64,000 bases of DNA from Amia ocellicauda (GCF_036373705.1 NC_089855.1:4440501-4504500), one strand, 5' to 3'; positions 45,060 through 58,221 are shown, counted from the stretch's first letter. Numbers and translations: made by a program. Notes: a model not told the origin generated them from the letters alone.

Positions 45060-47627
45060 ATAAAACCATGGCAGGCACGAATAACATTCCTTCTCCTGAG
45101 GGGATGAAGATGAGGAGCAATGCGAGTACAAACTGGTAAAAGTTCAGAGCAGAGTTTGAGGACTTCATCCTGGCAGCCACACTGAGACGGGTCATGGGCA
45201 GCGAGTGTCAGCATATTTACAAGCACAACCTGAACCTGAAAGAAATTATGTGAAAGCCATTTTGGATGCACTGGAGGAATACTTCAAGCCTGCAAAGAAT
45301 GTGATCTACGAAAGATATATCTTCGGCCACTGCAAACAGGAGAAAGGAGAACCCATTGACAGCTTCGTCACCCGGCTAAGAGAGAAGGCATCGACATGTG
45401 AGTACGGAACATTACGAGACGAACTCATACGCAATAAATTAGTCATAGGCATTACAAGTGAGAACACACGCTGCTGTTTTCGAAGGGAAAGTAATCTAAA
45501 TTTGAATGCAGCAATTGAAATATGTCGCACGGCAGAGCTCACAGGCCAAAGAATAAAAGCAATGGACAGACAACTGACTGAGAATGTTAATATTACAGAG
45601 AAACAAAGATTACAAAGATGACTGCTCACAGAGACCGCAGCGCAGTTTCCAGACCGAAAGCTCACCAGTCAATAAACATACAACATGCAAATACTGCGGC
45701 GGCATGCTCAAGCGAGTGAGAGAGCTATGACCTGCGTATGGGAAAATGTGTAGATCATGTGGCATCGCAAACCACTTCTCTAAAGTGTGCCTGGCAAGCA
45801 AGAGACAGAACCCAATGGGGAAAATACACAACTTAGAGGAGCAAAACGCAACAATGACAGCTGATGCAGATCCCCACAGCACAGTAGGCATATATTCAAC
45901 AGAAAGCATTGAAGCCATTAGGTCAAAAGGTGAATCTCACATTTAATAACAAAATTCAACCCTGCCAGTAGGACTCCGGGGCAACATGTGATGTAATGGG
46001 CCTGTTAGACAAGATGAAACCAGCACCTGGAACCAGGCTGCAGCCAAGTGACAATAAACTGAGATTATATTCTGGACAACTAATGAAATCCCTGGGACAC
46101 TTCAAAACGAGGTGTGTTGTACGGAGCCTTGAATTTGAGATTGTGGAAGCTCAGCAAAAACCCGTACTGTCAGGCTCACCATGTCAGTGTTTGGGGTTGA
46201 TGCAGTTCACAATCCCAGCAGAGCTAAATAAATTGAACATCACCTGAAGCAACCTTTGACTAAAGAGCAACTCACAAACACATATGAGGATGTGTTCAAT
46301 GGCCCCATTGAATCAATCCCGGGAGAAGTGCACTTTGAACTTGACTTGAACTAGTCATACCGAGATGAAATTAGCATACAGAACAGCATTCTGTACAAGG
46401 GCCCACGTGTCATCATCCCCAAATCTCTTCAGCCAGAAATGCTAGCCCGCATCCACTCAAGCCACATTGGTGGAGATGTGTGCTACCGACAGGCTAAAGA
46501 CACACTATTCTGGCCAAACATGCACAGCGAGATCACAGACTTTGTTAGCAATTGTTCTGCGTGTAACGAATATGCTTATGTGCAACAGAAAGAAACCATG
46601 ATGTCACATATACAGATACCTACAAAGCCCTGGCAGATTGTCAGCATGGATCTGTTCAACTAGGCAGGGAAAGACTTTCTAGGAAATCAAGCTGCTACCA
46701 GACTTATCCACTGAGACAGCAATCAAGCGATGCAAGGCTCAATTTGCACGATATGGCCAGCCTGATTAGGTGATTTCAGACAATGGACCACAGTTTCAAT
46801 GTGAGTTATTCCAGCGTTTTGCCGAGGAATGGGAGTTTGAACATGTCACATCTTCTCCATGGCACCCACAGGCCAATGGCAAAGCTGAATCGTCTGTCAA
46901 GATAGTAAAAAATAACCTGTGCAGAAAAGCCAGATTTGACAAGCAGGACCCATAGAAAGCTATATTACACTGGAGGAACACACCGACTGAAGGCTTTGGA
47001 AGCAGTCCAGCACAGTGCCTAATGGCAAGAAGATTGAAGACATCCTTGCCAGTCACTCCTACTCTGCTGCAGCCCGGTGTAATACAAGACATCCCAAAGA
47101 AACTGAGACAGAGGAAGCAAATCTCAAAATCTATATATGACACATCAGCCAAAGACTTACCTGTGCTAAACATAGGCCAGCCAATCTGCATGAAACCTCT
47201 TCCAGGGGACTGCACTGGTCGCGGGAGACTGGGCTTCTGTGTGAAGAAAGTGGCACCTTGCTCATATCTAGTAGAAGTGGAGGGCACCTTTTATCGGTGG
47301 AATCGGGTACATCTCCAAGTGGCAGAACAACCGACCCTGCAGGAGGGGAGTGGATCTTTGATTCCAAGCCCACCAATCGAATTTGGCAGTCCAGCAGCAG
47401 TAACACCAAGCGGTGACACCAAAGACTCTACAGCCTCTCCAGAGGAAGCTTGCAGCAAACACTTGGGGCAGCCAGCCCCCACCTCAGAGAACACACACAC
47501 CACAGACTGTCAGCTGAAGCACAGCCTGCACACCCCGCGCAGAGAAATGCAGCCTACAGCCGAAAGGGGCCCTGTCTATTCTCGCAGTGGGCGGTGGTTC
47601 AAGCTACCAGAAGGACTAAATTTGTAA
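45060..47627 (+). mobile_element. Decayed Ty3/gypsy retrotransposon, RT deleted
   Basis: The recognisable order is: gag (45205-45621); a CCHC-type knuckle (CRSCGIANHFSKVC near 45745); a protease start with DSGATCDVMG (about 45972-46003); the integrase zinc-binding region with HxxxxGGDVC and CSAC (46440-46590); the integrase core ending SDNGPQFQ and NGKAESSV (46770-46910); and a C-terminal region (47022-47627). Reverse transcriptase and RNase H are missing between about 46250 and 46360. Several stops and frameshifts divide it, and no LTRs were identified. Confidence 0.8.
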
Positions 47628-47689
47628 ATCACCTCCATAATAAAAATGTGAATAACACTACTAATAATAGCCCTGCGGTTGTGGGCGCT

Positions 47690-47810
47690 ATTTGTCTTCA
47701 TTCCATATATCTGAAACAGGGGAGTGGAGAGGAGGCAAGGTTAGTCTTCTGGCACAGAAAGACCGCAGCGGATTGACGGTAGCTTGGTGCAGTCTGGTCC
47801 ATATTGTTGC
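47690..47810 (-). mobile_element. L2-clade LINE fragment, antisense
   Basis: It matches 42492-42555 joined to 44138-44200 (GGAGAGGAGGCAAGGTTAGTC, then GGTAGCTTGGTGCAGT), giving the pre-insertion sequence of the Tc1 target. Confidence 0.7.
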
Positions 47811-48311
47811 CAGACCATTCAGTCGTTGCTCAGTCGTCATTGAATGAAGGGAGGTATTTTTTAGGTTAATTTGCAATAGTGCACCCGATGTGACTGTAAT
47901 TGGTGCATGATGGGACAAAATCAAGACTTATCAGTCCACTGGAATGGTGCAGTTTGGTTGCCATAAGCCGCACACGGGGTCCGTTTGGGGATTATAAATG
48001 CATTGAATGGCCTTCACAGTACTTGCACTGTACTTGATCGTGTATATTTTACTTAAATGTCACGGTTTCACAATTCAGATCTTACAGTTGATCACTGCTC
48101 CCACAAGGTTTCCAAACTTCAGTAGGTCTATTACTTTCCTCACATTATTCTTTTTAAAATAATCCTAACCTCACTCTGCTTAATCCCACATTCAAACAGA
48201 ATAAATTATCCAATCAGTGAAGCGAGGTTTTGGAAACCAACTCTTAGGAAAGAACTGCTCAGGGGAACAATACTCTATATGATGTGTTTGATTGGTTACT
48301 TGCCTCTAGAA
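47810..48311. other. Spacer, nothing recognised
   Basis: No coding sequence or repeat family was recognised. Confidence 0.4.
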
Positions 48312-51300
48312 CAGTGGTCTCCAACGTGGTCCCTGTGGGCACCTGGTAGCCCACAGGGAGCCTCTGAGTCGCATGTAGAGCATGTTCTACAAATAGCCTC
48401 CATTTTTTTTTCCGTAATACTTTCATGAACGTAGAAAAAGAACTATGTTAACATCGCATATAGCTTTTAAAAACATTAATATATTGTTCGTAATAATTTA
48501 TAAATATATACATGTTTACATTTTCTCTTGGGTCAAAGTTCTGTTCGTTCCCGCTCACTCACTCTGCTTGTGGAAGTTGCCAAGCTAAGATCAGGCAAGC
48601 TAACATTACAACAAAAGCATAAAGAAAATAATATAGCAAATTATGAATTATGGCTGATCCAGCAAAAAGAAAGAAATGTATCAATTTAACGAGGAGTGGG
48701 AGGCATAGTTCCTCTTCACAAATTTTAAAGACAAAACTGTATGCCTCATTTGTGGGGCTTGTATAGCAATAGCAAAGCGGCACAATGTGGAGAGGCATTT
48801 CACTACATGCCACAAAAGCTTCAATGGGAGCTTCACACCAGGCAGCACTTTAAGAAGAGAAAAGGCCCGTGAGTTAAAAGCAGCTTTAGGGAAACAGCAG
48901 TCCTTTTTTTATTAAGCCTGCAAAAAAGTCCCAAGCTGCAACTGAAGCGTCATTCAGAGCTGCACACTTTTTGACCAGAAACAGTGACTAAAAAAACGTT
49001 CTCGGACAGTGAAATTCTGAAAGGGGCAATGACTGTGATTGCGAATACTTTGTTCAAAGATTAGAAGTAATAAATAATTTCTGCTCCCTCAGACGTCCAA
49101 TTGGGTGCCAATACAATGGCCAGAAGAGTATCCGCCATGTCCGCAAACCTAACTGAATAGCTGAACAAAGATGTAAGTATCTGCAAATGGTTCTCCATCC
49201 AATGCGATGAATCTGTGGATGCCAGCAGTACGGCACAGCTGATGGTGTTTATCAGAATGGTGTTCGATGATTTTTCTGTGAAAGAAGAACTCCTTACATT
49301 ACTTCCCCTGAAGACAACAACAAGGGGAGTTGATATCTATGATGCAGTGAAGGGGTATTTCATGGAAAAATAATGTCCCATTGGAAAAGTTGGTCTCGGT
49401 GACAACAGACGGAGCCCCGCGATGACCGGCCGTCATACAGGCTTTGTTGCACGATGCAGAGGTGACGCTGATTTTCCGAAGTTTCTTCATTACCATTGCA
49501 TCATACACCAGCAGGCAATGTGCACCAAAGTGATGGGATTTGATCACGTCATGACTCATGTCGTTAAGATCATAACCAGCATCCGCTCAAAAGCGAAACA
49601 GCACAGGTCATTCAAGGTACTTTTGGAGGAGCTGTCAGCTGAATATGGTGACCTCTTACTTCACACTGAAATCCGATGGCTCAGCAGGGGAAGGATTTTG
49701 CAGTGTTTCTTATCACTTTAGGATGAAATCAAAGTGTTCATGGAGTCCAGAGGGGAGGACACATCACTGCTTCAGGACACCGAGTGGCAACTAGACCTTG
49801 CCTTCCTAACTGACATCACTGGGAAACTGAGCCATTTGAACTGTGAACTGCAGGGCAAAGGTAAGACTGTCAGTGACATGATCAGTGCTGTAAACGCATT
49901 CAAAGCCAAGATGAACATTTTCTCTGTGCATTTACAGAGGAAGAAATTGCTTCACTTTCCCTCTGTACAGTCATTGCTAAATGACAATGCTTCTGCATCT
50001 GGGGCCTTGGACAGGGCTATGAATAAGTACAATGAACGCTTTATTAGGCTTAGGCAAGAGTTTGAAGACAGATTCAATTACTTTGATAAGCTGGAGCCAT
50101 GTGTGTCATTAATTTCAAATCCTTTTATGCAAGTGGACATGACATGCATTTCTGAGCAATTAAGTGAAGCAATTAACTTTCTAGACCCTGTTCACACTTT
50201 TTAGGCCGGCCCTGGGCCGCTTCAAATTTAGTCCAGCTTTTTTTAGAGACCCCGTTCACATTTGCGGTTTTAGGAGGCCTAAGTGCGTTCACGTATGTGG
50301 GCGAAAAGGCGGCCTAAACTAAATGTATGCCGGGAAGTAAACAAATCTGCTCAAACAAACCAGTTACACATGACATTGGGTCTGCTTACAGGTGTATGCG
50401 ATGTATTTATTATCACAACTTATTAATATTGATTATTGATATTGATCGGTTCTATATTTTCTTTGAAAGTAATCTTATGTGCTGGTTCAATGGGGAATCA
50501 AATTAATATATTCCCTTTTCAAATGTCTATCTTCGGTTCTGCAAAAGTGCTGTTATACAATTCACTCGAAAGCGAAGCACCTTTATTAGGACATCTGCAT
50601 TAAATCACAAGAAATCGTTTGCATTAGTATACAATCATATGCATCGAAAGAAGTCTCTGTGATCGCTTCTATAGTTGTATCCTGTTAAATTTCAGACTTC
50701 AATCATACTTAGTACAAGAAAAAACAATAGCAAGTTTACCAGCTACACACTTTTATTTTAATCAACCAAGTAGTTTGAACTGTTTACATCATTATAACTC
50801 ATTACTTAGCCTATACTTTTTTTAATATATATAAAGATGTGAGATAGCAAAATGTATCTGTACATTTAAGGCTATAGATTGATATGACATTCAAACAATA
50901 TAGAGAAAATACTGTTTGACTTGTGCAGTGTGTGAGCTGTTTTGGTGCCTGTGTTTACATCTCCTTTGGTGAAACGGCGTCTCTTTGACTCACACACGCA
51001 GTCTCTGGGGGCTGGGCTTGAGTTGCGTCACACGCTGACCCACCCGGCCCAGGGCCCGGCACGTTCACATTCACATTTAGGTCGCCTTTAGGCTGCCTCA
51101 AAAGATTTAGGCCAGGTCAAAAAGCGGGACTAGTTTTGATCCGGCCCAGGGCCATCTTAAATCTATGGCCCGTTCACATTTGAGATTTAGGATGGCCCAG
51201 GTCCTAGTGAGGTAGAGATGGACATTCTCACTTTGCAAAGTGACATTCACCTCAAAGCCCACCAGGGGTCATCTAAATTTTGGAGCCTTGTTGACCCAGA

Positions 51301-51560
51301 AAAGTACAAAGGTGTTTGAACAGCAGCCATGAAAGTTGCTTGTCTTTTTAGTTCAACTTACTTGTGTGAATCTGCATTTTCAGATATGAATTTAATTAAG
51401 AACAAAAACAGAACATGCCTTACTGGCGCCTTATGCCTTACACCTTACTCACATCAGATATCGTAATCTGTTGCAATGTTGGGAGGTGTGTGAATTTCTT
51501 GCCTTCATTTTGACGGGAAAAAAGTAGCAACTTTGCCATGAAGGCTTTGACAAGGAAGCA
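48312..51560 (+). mobile_element. hAT element (ZBED5/GTF2IRD2-like), frameshifted and split by a MITE
   Basis: The left end CAGTGGTCTCCAACGTGGTC fits a hAT terminus; no right terminal repeat was found. Transposase pieces in order are: N-terminal zinc-finger region from about 48650; NTMARRVSAMSANLTE and QCDESVDASSTAQLM (49110-49250); CIIHQQAMCTKVMGF (49500); LLLHTEIRWLSRGRIL (49650-49700); LTDITGKLSHLNCELQGKGK (49808); and, after the MITE at 50184-51203, EVEMDILTLQSDIHLKAH with SSTYLCESAFSDMNLIKNKN. Stops interrupt it repeatedly. Confidence 0.8.
50184..51203. mobile_element. Non-autonomous DNA transposon (MITE) inside hAT transposase, CTA target duplication
   Basis: The insert is bounded by CTA at 50181-50183 and 51204-51206, and it separates two parts of one transposase frame. 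The ends are loosely inverted (GACCCTG... and, reverse strand, GACCTGG...) and hold repeated GTTCACA, TTTAGG and GGCC blocks in both orientations. The 3-bp CTA duplication would suit a PIF/Harbinger relative, but the family is not certain. It has no coding capacity. Confidence 0.65.
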
Positions 51561-51609
51561 CATGTCATGAGCAAAAAGCCTCCTTCCTTCAGTTAATTCA
51601 GTTAATTCA

Positions 51610-52430
51610 GGAGACCCATGACATCAACGGCAAGCGCAAAATCAGTCTGCCAGTCCACGTCATGCAGTTTTCCTTTCACTCGCAAAAACAAATCGATCTC
51701 TGACTGCAGGTCCTACACTCTTTTCAGCACCTTCCCCAAACTGAGCCATTGGACATTTTCCGGACAGTTGTGTTTCTCATTGACTGCACTGATGCAAGTT
51801 CTTCAGTCAATGTAAAATCTGTAGTAATGCCTCGTATGAAAATCAACAGCTGGTCTTTAACGTCACAGCTCTCGTCAAGGGCCAGAGAAAAATAATTAAA
51901 ATTGTTTACCATACCTTTCAACTGTTGTTGCAAGTTCTCAGATTTCTTCAACATGTCACATCACAGTTCGCCTTGACAGTGAAGGTTTTTCAAAAAGCCC
52001 TTTCTTGTCAGGGCACAATATTGCAGCAGATTCAACCAAACATTGCTTGATGAATTCTCCCTCTGAGAATGGCTTGCCATTTTCTGTGATTTTGTGAGCA
52101 CCCACATAGCTTGTTTTGGTAATTCCGTCTTGAGTGGAATAAAGTCTTGTGAAAAAGCTTTGTTCCTTTTGCATTCGTGAAACCATCCCGTGCGATTGTC
52201 TGCCCTTCTTTTCCGAAGACGTGCTCATATTTGCATGTTTTGTCTCGTTGTGCTCTTTATATATTGCTACAATTTCTTTGCAAACTAAGCACACAGCTTT
52301 TCCTGCAACATCAGTAAAGAAGTATTTTGAAGTCCATTCTTTTTTAGACACTCTGTGTTCTGCGTCTATGTTTCTTTTCGTAGATAAACTTGTGTTGTGG
52401 TGGTAAATGTGCCGGTGAATGTGACATCAC
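51610..52430 (-). mobile_element. Second hAT (ZBED5/GTF2IRD2-like) remnant, antisense
   Basis: Minus-strand frames 52351-51956 and 51954-51724 give an N-terminal zinc-finger region (FTDVAGKAVCLVCKEIVAIY), then SEGEFIKQCLVESAAILCP and NYFSLALDESCDVKDQLLIF. A frameshift joins them. Only the N-terminal third is present. Confidence 0.75.
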
Positions 52431-54075
52431 TTTCCGCACAGTGCTAAACCATAGCCACGCATCACAGCAACCAATCAGAGGCCTGTGTCAACCAAGTACA
52501 TTAAAAGTCCCCTGAACTGTGTGTGTTCACAATCAAAGTGCATGCTAATGAATACTTAGAGGACTTTTACATTATTTTACTAAAGTTTTCACAGCTACGT
52601 GAGTGTGTATTATTCAAAATGATGATTTAGTCTGGAGGTCATAACGGGCCGGAGTAAGGCAAGGAACAGGTCTGTGCTAAAAGCACATTCACATTCACTG
52701 GTGGAACCGCTTTATCTCCAAATGGAATGTCCAGCTCCCCAGGCCACTATTCTGGATACAGGACCCTTACATCTTCTATTATATCACTGTCTCTTTGCCT
52801 GCTCTCGACGTCTGTTGCGCAGACGTAGGAGGAGGTAGTTGGGGTTAGTCAGACTTCTGAAGAATTGGAATGCATTTATCCTCATCACCCATTTGTTTTC
52901 ATGGAGCTCCACACCCTTGAAGGCCATTCCCTTGATTGGTGTGCTTACTGACTTACTGTTGTGGACTCATCTATTAAAAGACAAACTTTCCTTTTATTTT
53001 TCACAGTGTCATACACACTTTCTTCCTCATTTCCTCTGCAATATGGTCAATCACATTGGCACATGCCTTATTAGAGTGAAGAACTCTCCCCATCTCCAGT
53101 CCATTTAGCTCTTGCAACATTATATCAGTTGGCAGGTCGGTGTTCTTGGCTATTTTGTAAGCTGTACAAAAGACACAAGCAGTGTGTATCTCTTCTCTAG
53201 ACATCTTGTCAATTTGCTTTAGCATGTCATTTTCCTGAGGTGCACGTGTTATTTTGATTGCTTTTGCATGAGAAGCAGAACGCTGGAACCAGAAAGCTGT
53301 TTTCCATAAAATTCCGTTCCGGACCGTTCTGGCCCAAGTAAGCACCGATAATAATTAATCACACACAAGACAGAGGCGACGTGTAGCGAAAAATGGTGGT
53401 GAATAACACTATGAAGTGAAGCCAGCCAGCCAAAATGCGTGTCTATTGCAAACACAGACACCGAGAGCTCATGTTCTCTGGTCCAGCAAAATGGCAAAAG
53501 AGGAAGAACCTGCACAGACGTCATGTTTTATAGAACAGGAAGTGAGAAGGGACCTGTTCTGAGTGACGAGTGCAGGGACCAATGGCAGCTTTGATAGAGT
53601 GACGTTTTCGATCTGGTTCCTAAGGAAATGTGCAGAAACCCCTCCCCCTTGGGCAGTTCTTCCGACTTAATCACAGATAATCACAGTTGTTTGCAACACA
53701 GTATTGTTGGCTACAAAATACAAAGATAACAATAACTAATTGATTTATTTTCCTTATTATTCTTTTGCCAATGTTTATTTTCTCATTCCTTCTGAATTTT
53801 AAAACCTTTATTATTGTGAAGTATTAACAGTAATTCCACTTAATTAATCTAACTGTGTGTGCATGAATGTTTTTTGGGAGCAGTTACCGAGCTGGTTAAA
53901 TTCTTAGCCTGGGGTTTTATTATTTGTTTAGTACTCTTATTTAAGGTGGATGTAGTATACACTATAAATTAGGTAAGTTAAGAATCTATTAGACAGGGAA
54001 ATCATAAAAGCTTGAAATAACAGTTAAGCAACATTAACAAAAGAACTCAGGGCCCCTATACTGTGTATCGATTAA
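52430..54075. other. Spacer with one hAT remnant
   Basis: Apart from the antisense hAT-like piece at 53001-53345 nothing is recognised. The sequence is AT-rich from 53690 onward. Confidence 0.45.
53001..53345 (-). pseudogene. hAT/ZNF862-like transposase N-terminal remnant
   Basis: The minus-strand frame contains VFCTAYKIAKNTDLPTDIML and LNGLEMGRVLHSNKACANVI, a pattern seen in ZNF862-type hAT-derived proteins just after the zinc finger. No catalytic region or element ends were found. Confidence 0.5.
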
Positions 54076-54079
54076 ATTA

Positions 54080-54460
54080 GGGTCATACATTTCTAAATTT
54101 GTTGGGCATGGAAGGGGCGTTACACTGCAACAATAGCCCGGGTGCTTCACAAAAGTGTCCTTTATGGGAAAACATCAGATCTGGACTAGAGTTTGCCAGA
54201 ACTCTTTGTGGGAGACTCTGAGACAAATGGAGGAAGATTCTATGTTCTGATGAGACCAAAATAGAGCTTTTTGGCCTCAACGCTAAGCGCTATGTTTGGG
54301 GCATGCCTAACACCGCACATCATCCTGAGAACACCATCCCTACCATGAAGCATGGTGGTGGCAGCATCATGCTATGGGGATGCTTCTCTGTATCAGGGCC
54401 TGGAAACCTTGTAAAGATAGAGGGAAAAATGGATGCATGCAGTTTTAGGCAGACATGACC
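54080..54460 (+). mobile_element. Tc1 transposase core fragment
   Basis: The plus-strand translation contains [20 protein letters not shown] and [20 protein letters not shown], the middle of a Tc1 transposase, with stops. The matching 3' end of a Tc1 lies at 57953-58127, so later insertions may have split one element. Confidence 0.8.
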
Positions 54461-54483
54461 TACGTTGAAAATACACGGGGCAT

Positions 54484-54486
<3 letters not shown>

Positions 54487-54518
<32 letters not shown>
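54487..54518 (+). repeat. AT dinucleotide microsatellite
   Basis: Short (AT)n tract between Tc1 and gypsy-bearing sequence. Confidence 0.9.
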
Positions 54519-54519
<1 letters not shown>

Positions 54520-54521
<2 letters not shown>

Positions 54522-55235
54522 TGACATATACAATCTTTCGATTCCTCTTTCCAATGTGGCTGTGGCAGGCTCACTCGTCGATTAATTCGCAATTTCAGGA
54601 CTGTCGTGAAGAACCCAGTCTTAATGCATTGATATTAACATTTATTTATTTAACATGCCAGGCCTGGAAGGGGCCCGACATGGAAGCTTCCCACCTCAAT
54701 AGGGACTCTCACTGAATATCAAAAGTATACAGCTTTTAAACATTGCAAGACATTTGGGTCTGTGGGCTGGGTCAATCACTGGGGGTTTCCCAGAGTGTTA
54801 TCTTGAGGTCAGATTTCTGACCCTTGTAATGTTCATGGTAGTCTTCCTCGGGAGAAGTGTGGTATCCAAAGAACATATGTCTTCCTTTGATGTGCACCAG
54901 GAAGATTCGATCCCACGGTCGTCATTTAACAATTATCAATCGCTCATTAACAAAAACAGTTCCTGCCTATGTGGAGAAAAGATTAAGTCCACAAACAGAC
55001 TTTTAACAAACAGCTGTGGGCCCTCTCTCTCTCTGCAATTTGATCCTTTTATTATTGACAGGCATGTCTAGAGGGTATGCCCTGAAAAACTTGCAAAGTG
55101 ATTTTTGCTGGCATAATACATTTACTTTGCTTGGTCTGCATATTACTATTAATATAAAACATAATACAGTTTATATAAAACATTAATAACGGCTCTACAG
55201 TCACCTCACCCCTCACTTCCCTCCTGAAGGGTGCA
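54520..55235. other. Spacer, nothing recognised
   Basis: AT-rich. It may include the upstream part of the following gypsy element, but no RT motif was identified. Confidence 0.35.
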
Positions 55236-55840
55236 AAGCGCTCTTTGGCCTGGACCACCTCAGCCTTTCAGCAATGAAAGACTCTGTTTTCCACAGCACC
55301 CATCTTGAAGCACCCAGATCCAACACTTCCCTTTGTGGTTGAGGTCGATGCCTCCGAATCCATTGTAGGGGCTGTCTTGTCCCAAAGGCACGGTAAGCCA
55401 GTGAAACTTTACCCTTGTGCCTTTTTTTCCCGGAAGCTGTCTGCAGCAGAGAGAAATTACGACATTGGCAACCGGGAACTCTTGGCCATGAAGCTGGCCT
55501 TGGAGGAGTGGTGACACTGGCATGAGGGGGCACACCATCCATTCCTGGTACTGACCCAGTTTGATTTTATGCTCTCACAGACCTGGATCCAAGAACATCA
55601 AGGCAGATGCATTATCCCGGCAAACTGACTCCATCACTACACCTGCTGTTACAGCACTTATCCTGCCCTCATCAGGCATCGTCGCTGCGATCTGCTGGGA
55701 CATCATGGTGCAGATCACCCAAGCCCTCGAATCGTCACCGCTACACCTCAATGCCCAGCTTCTTGAACCTTTGTCCCAGTCTCCACGCGCCCCATGAAAT
55801 TCAGGATGTTTACAAAGGAACAGAAAGGGAGCTAAAAAAA
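55236..55840 (+). mobile_element. Ty3/gypsy retrotransposon, RNase H part
   Basis: The frames include [40 protein letters not shown] and HRPGSKNIKADALSRQ, the RNase H domain and its hallmark DALSR end. A deletion and frameshift lie near 55550. The integrase of the same type of element follows at 56830. Confidence 0.85.
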
Positions 55841-56830
55841 TAAATAAAAACAATAAAATCACAAAAATTCAGTGGGAGTAATTCTGGGATTGTAAAGGCC
55901 CTGAAGCACCATGTAATAAGGCTAACAACTATAAGAGTTGCCTAGCCTCTGCCCAATCCCACTTAACTTTATATCACAGGCAACCCAGCTATACTGTGCT
56001 TTTAGCCTATTTAGTTTTCCCAATTATGTCACCAAATCTGACTATAGATACTGGTGTGTTATGTAGTACACCCCACTACAGGCAGGTGTGTTAGAGAGCA
56101 CTAGAGGTAAGCAGTACTGTAGTTCTCCCTAATAAACTAAAAATACAAAAGGCTGAGACAACTAAAATAAACAAAACCAGTTAGGATAATAAAAGCAATT
56201 AAAATAAATAAAAGAGCTGCTGCACTTTGGTTCCAGCCTGCCTACCGTCCTCACAGAGTTCAGTCCAATGGTCTCTCTTCTCTTCTTATGGCTTGCTCTT
56301 TCCACTGTAGGGCATGGGTCAAAGCGGGATCAGCAAGACTCAGCACACATGTGAAGGCTCACAGTATAAGACAGCAACACAGCGACACAGCAACACAGCC
56401 AGGACAGGACAGGACAGGAACCAAGAACCTTCAATATAAAACATGCAGTCTCAGACAGGCAGCTTCCAAGTTATTTGTCAGTTAAAACCCACACAAAACC
56501 CTGTATAACCCCAAACCAACCTTCAATATAAAACATCCAGTCTCAGACAGGCAGCTTCCACTAACTTGAGTGGATCTGCCTTTTAAACACTGCTAGGTGT
56601 GTTTAGGGGTGAAGCCAGTTATTTTCAACCAATCCTGTTCTTTCCAACTCATTCAATAGAGTCAAATTGCTGTTCACAACTATCCCCAGGTGAACCCAAT
56701 CCCCAATTCAAAAGTGTAACAAATTAAATAAAAAACAAATCAGTGAATAAAAGTGCAAAAATAAAGTGAAGAATAACACAATGAATCAACAAAATGAACA
56801 CTAAAAGTGTTACATCGTGACTTAGTTCGT
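55841..56830. other. Unclassified insertion within the gypsy element
   Basis: About 1 kb of AT-rich sequence separates the RNase H and integrase parts. It includes two copies of a CAATATAAAACATGCAGTCTC-like segment (56426 and 56523) and short CAGCGACACAGCAACACAG repeats near 56380. Ends and family are not recognised. Confidence 0.45.
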
Positions 56831-57950
56831 CAACGCCTGTGTGTCCTGTGCTCAGTCAAAAGCCTTGCAACAGCTCCCCGCTGGCTTATTGGAACCTCTC
56901 CCCATCCCACATCGGCCCTGGTCCCACATGGCAATAGACTTCATTACGGATCTTCCCAGTTCTCAAGGATACACATCCTAGTGGCTGTTGATTGTTTTTT
57001 TCAGGGCGTGTAAACTGGTGCCCTTGAAGGGGCTTCCGACCACCCTTGCTACAAATTTTTGTTTCACCATGTCTTTTGAGTGTATGATCTGCCTAAAGAC
57101 ATTGTCTCTGACAGGGGATAGCAATTCATCTCACATGTCTGGACTGCATTCTGTAAAGTGCTTAACATCTCTGTCAAATGGGCAGTCTCAATCAGGAGAT
57201 CGACCAGTTCCTGTGCTCTTACTGCAGCGACAACCAACAGGACTGGAGTCGGTTTCTGCCTTGGGCAGAATGTGCCCAGAACTCCTTGATCAGCTCCTCC
57301 ACTGGTCTGTCGCCCTTTCAGTGTGTCTTAGGGTACCAACCACCTTTATTCTCATGGACAGAGAAGTCCTCAGATGTTCTGGCAGTGGATGACTGGCTTC
57401 GCCGCAGCGTGGACGTATGGCAGAGGGCTCACATGCATTTACAAAGAGCAATTCAGCATCAGTGGATTGAAGCCAACTGACACCGGCGCCCGGCACCACA
57501 GTATCAGCCGGGGCAAGAGGTCTGGCTCTCCACCAGGGACATTCACCTCCGTCTTCCTTCAAAAAAGCTCAGCCCATGGTTCATCTGCCCCTTTAAGGTA
57601 CTGCGCCGCATAAATCCAGTTGCTTGCCAGCTGCAATTACCTCCACATTACAGGATCTCCCCCACCTTCCATGTGTTGATGTTGAAACCGGTGCACTCGG
57701 ACCCTGCACAGTCTATCCTTCAGCTGGCTACTTCCAGTGAGCCACCTCCGCCTCCCTTGGACCTTCATGATGGACCAGCTTACCAGGTGAAAGCCCTGCT
57801 ATGCTTGCCTGGCCTCCTGCCTGCCCCCTTGACGACTCTTTTGCCTATTCCCACAGATCCTGTTTGCCAGCTCTCGACCCTCGCCTGTTTTGACTCTTAT
57901 TTGCCTCTCCACACCTGGGTTCTTCTGTTCTGTGCCTAGTCTATCAAAAC
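56831..57950 (+). mobile_element. Ty3/gypsy retrotransposon, integrase part
   Basis: Frameshifted translation gives the start of the integrase core ([20 protein letters not shown]-like at 56920), a degraded centre, then [20 protein letters not shown] (57185) and [20 protein letters not shown] (57320). A C-terminal region follows to about 57570. Many frameshifts are present and no LTR was found. Confidence 0.8.
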
Positions 57951-57952
57951 AA

Positions 57953-58127
57953 GTGATTACTTCTGTATTGTATTTGTAATTTATTTCGAACAATTTGCAG
58001 ATTATGTTTTTCATTTTGATATTATGGACATTTTCTGTGTTGATGAGTGGCAAAAACTCCTGATTAAATCCATTCTGATTACATGTTGTAAAAGTCCAAG
58101 GGGGGTGAATACTTTTGAGAGCCACTG
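57953..58127 (+). mobile_element. Tc1 right-end fragment
   Basis: It matches the right end of the Tc1 at 10398-11284 (GATTAAATCCATTCTGATT, AAAAGTCCAAGGGGGGTG) and ends CACTG followed by TA. Confidence 0.85.
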
Positions 58128-58144
58128 TATATATATATATATAT

Positions 58145-58221
58145 TGCTCTGGAAAAAAATAAGAGACCACTTAACATTGATTTCTGAACTTGGAGTGGTC
58201 TCTTAATTTTTTCCAGAGCTG
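58145..58221. mobile_element. Minimal palindromic MITE, about 75 bp
   Basis: Arms GCTCTGGAAAAAAATAAGAG and, on the reverse strand, GCTCTGGAAAAAATTAAGAG both continue into ACCAC, and fold around a loop of about 20 bases. TA flanks suggest a mariner/Tc1-derived miniature element. Confidence 0.75.

Noticed and set aside
45205-57480. Endogenous retrovirus genes
   Set aside because: Domain content and the DALSR and integrase features fit Ty3/gypsy retrotransposons; no envelope frame was seen.
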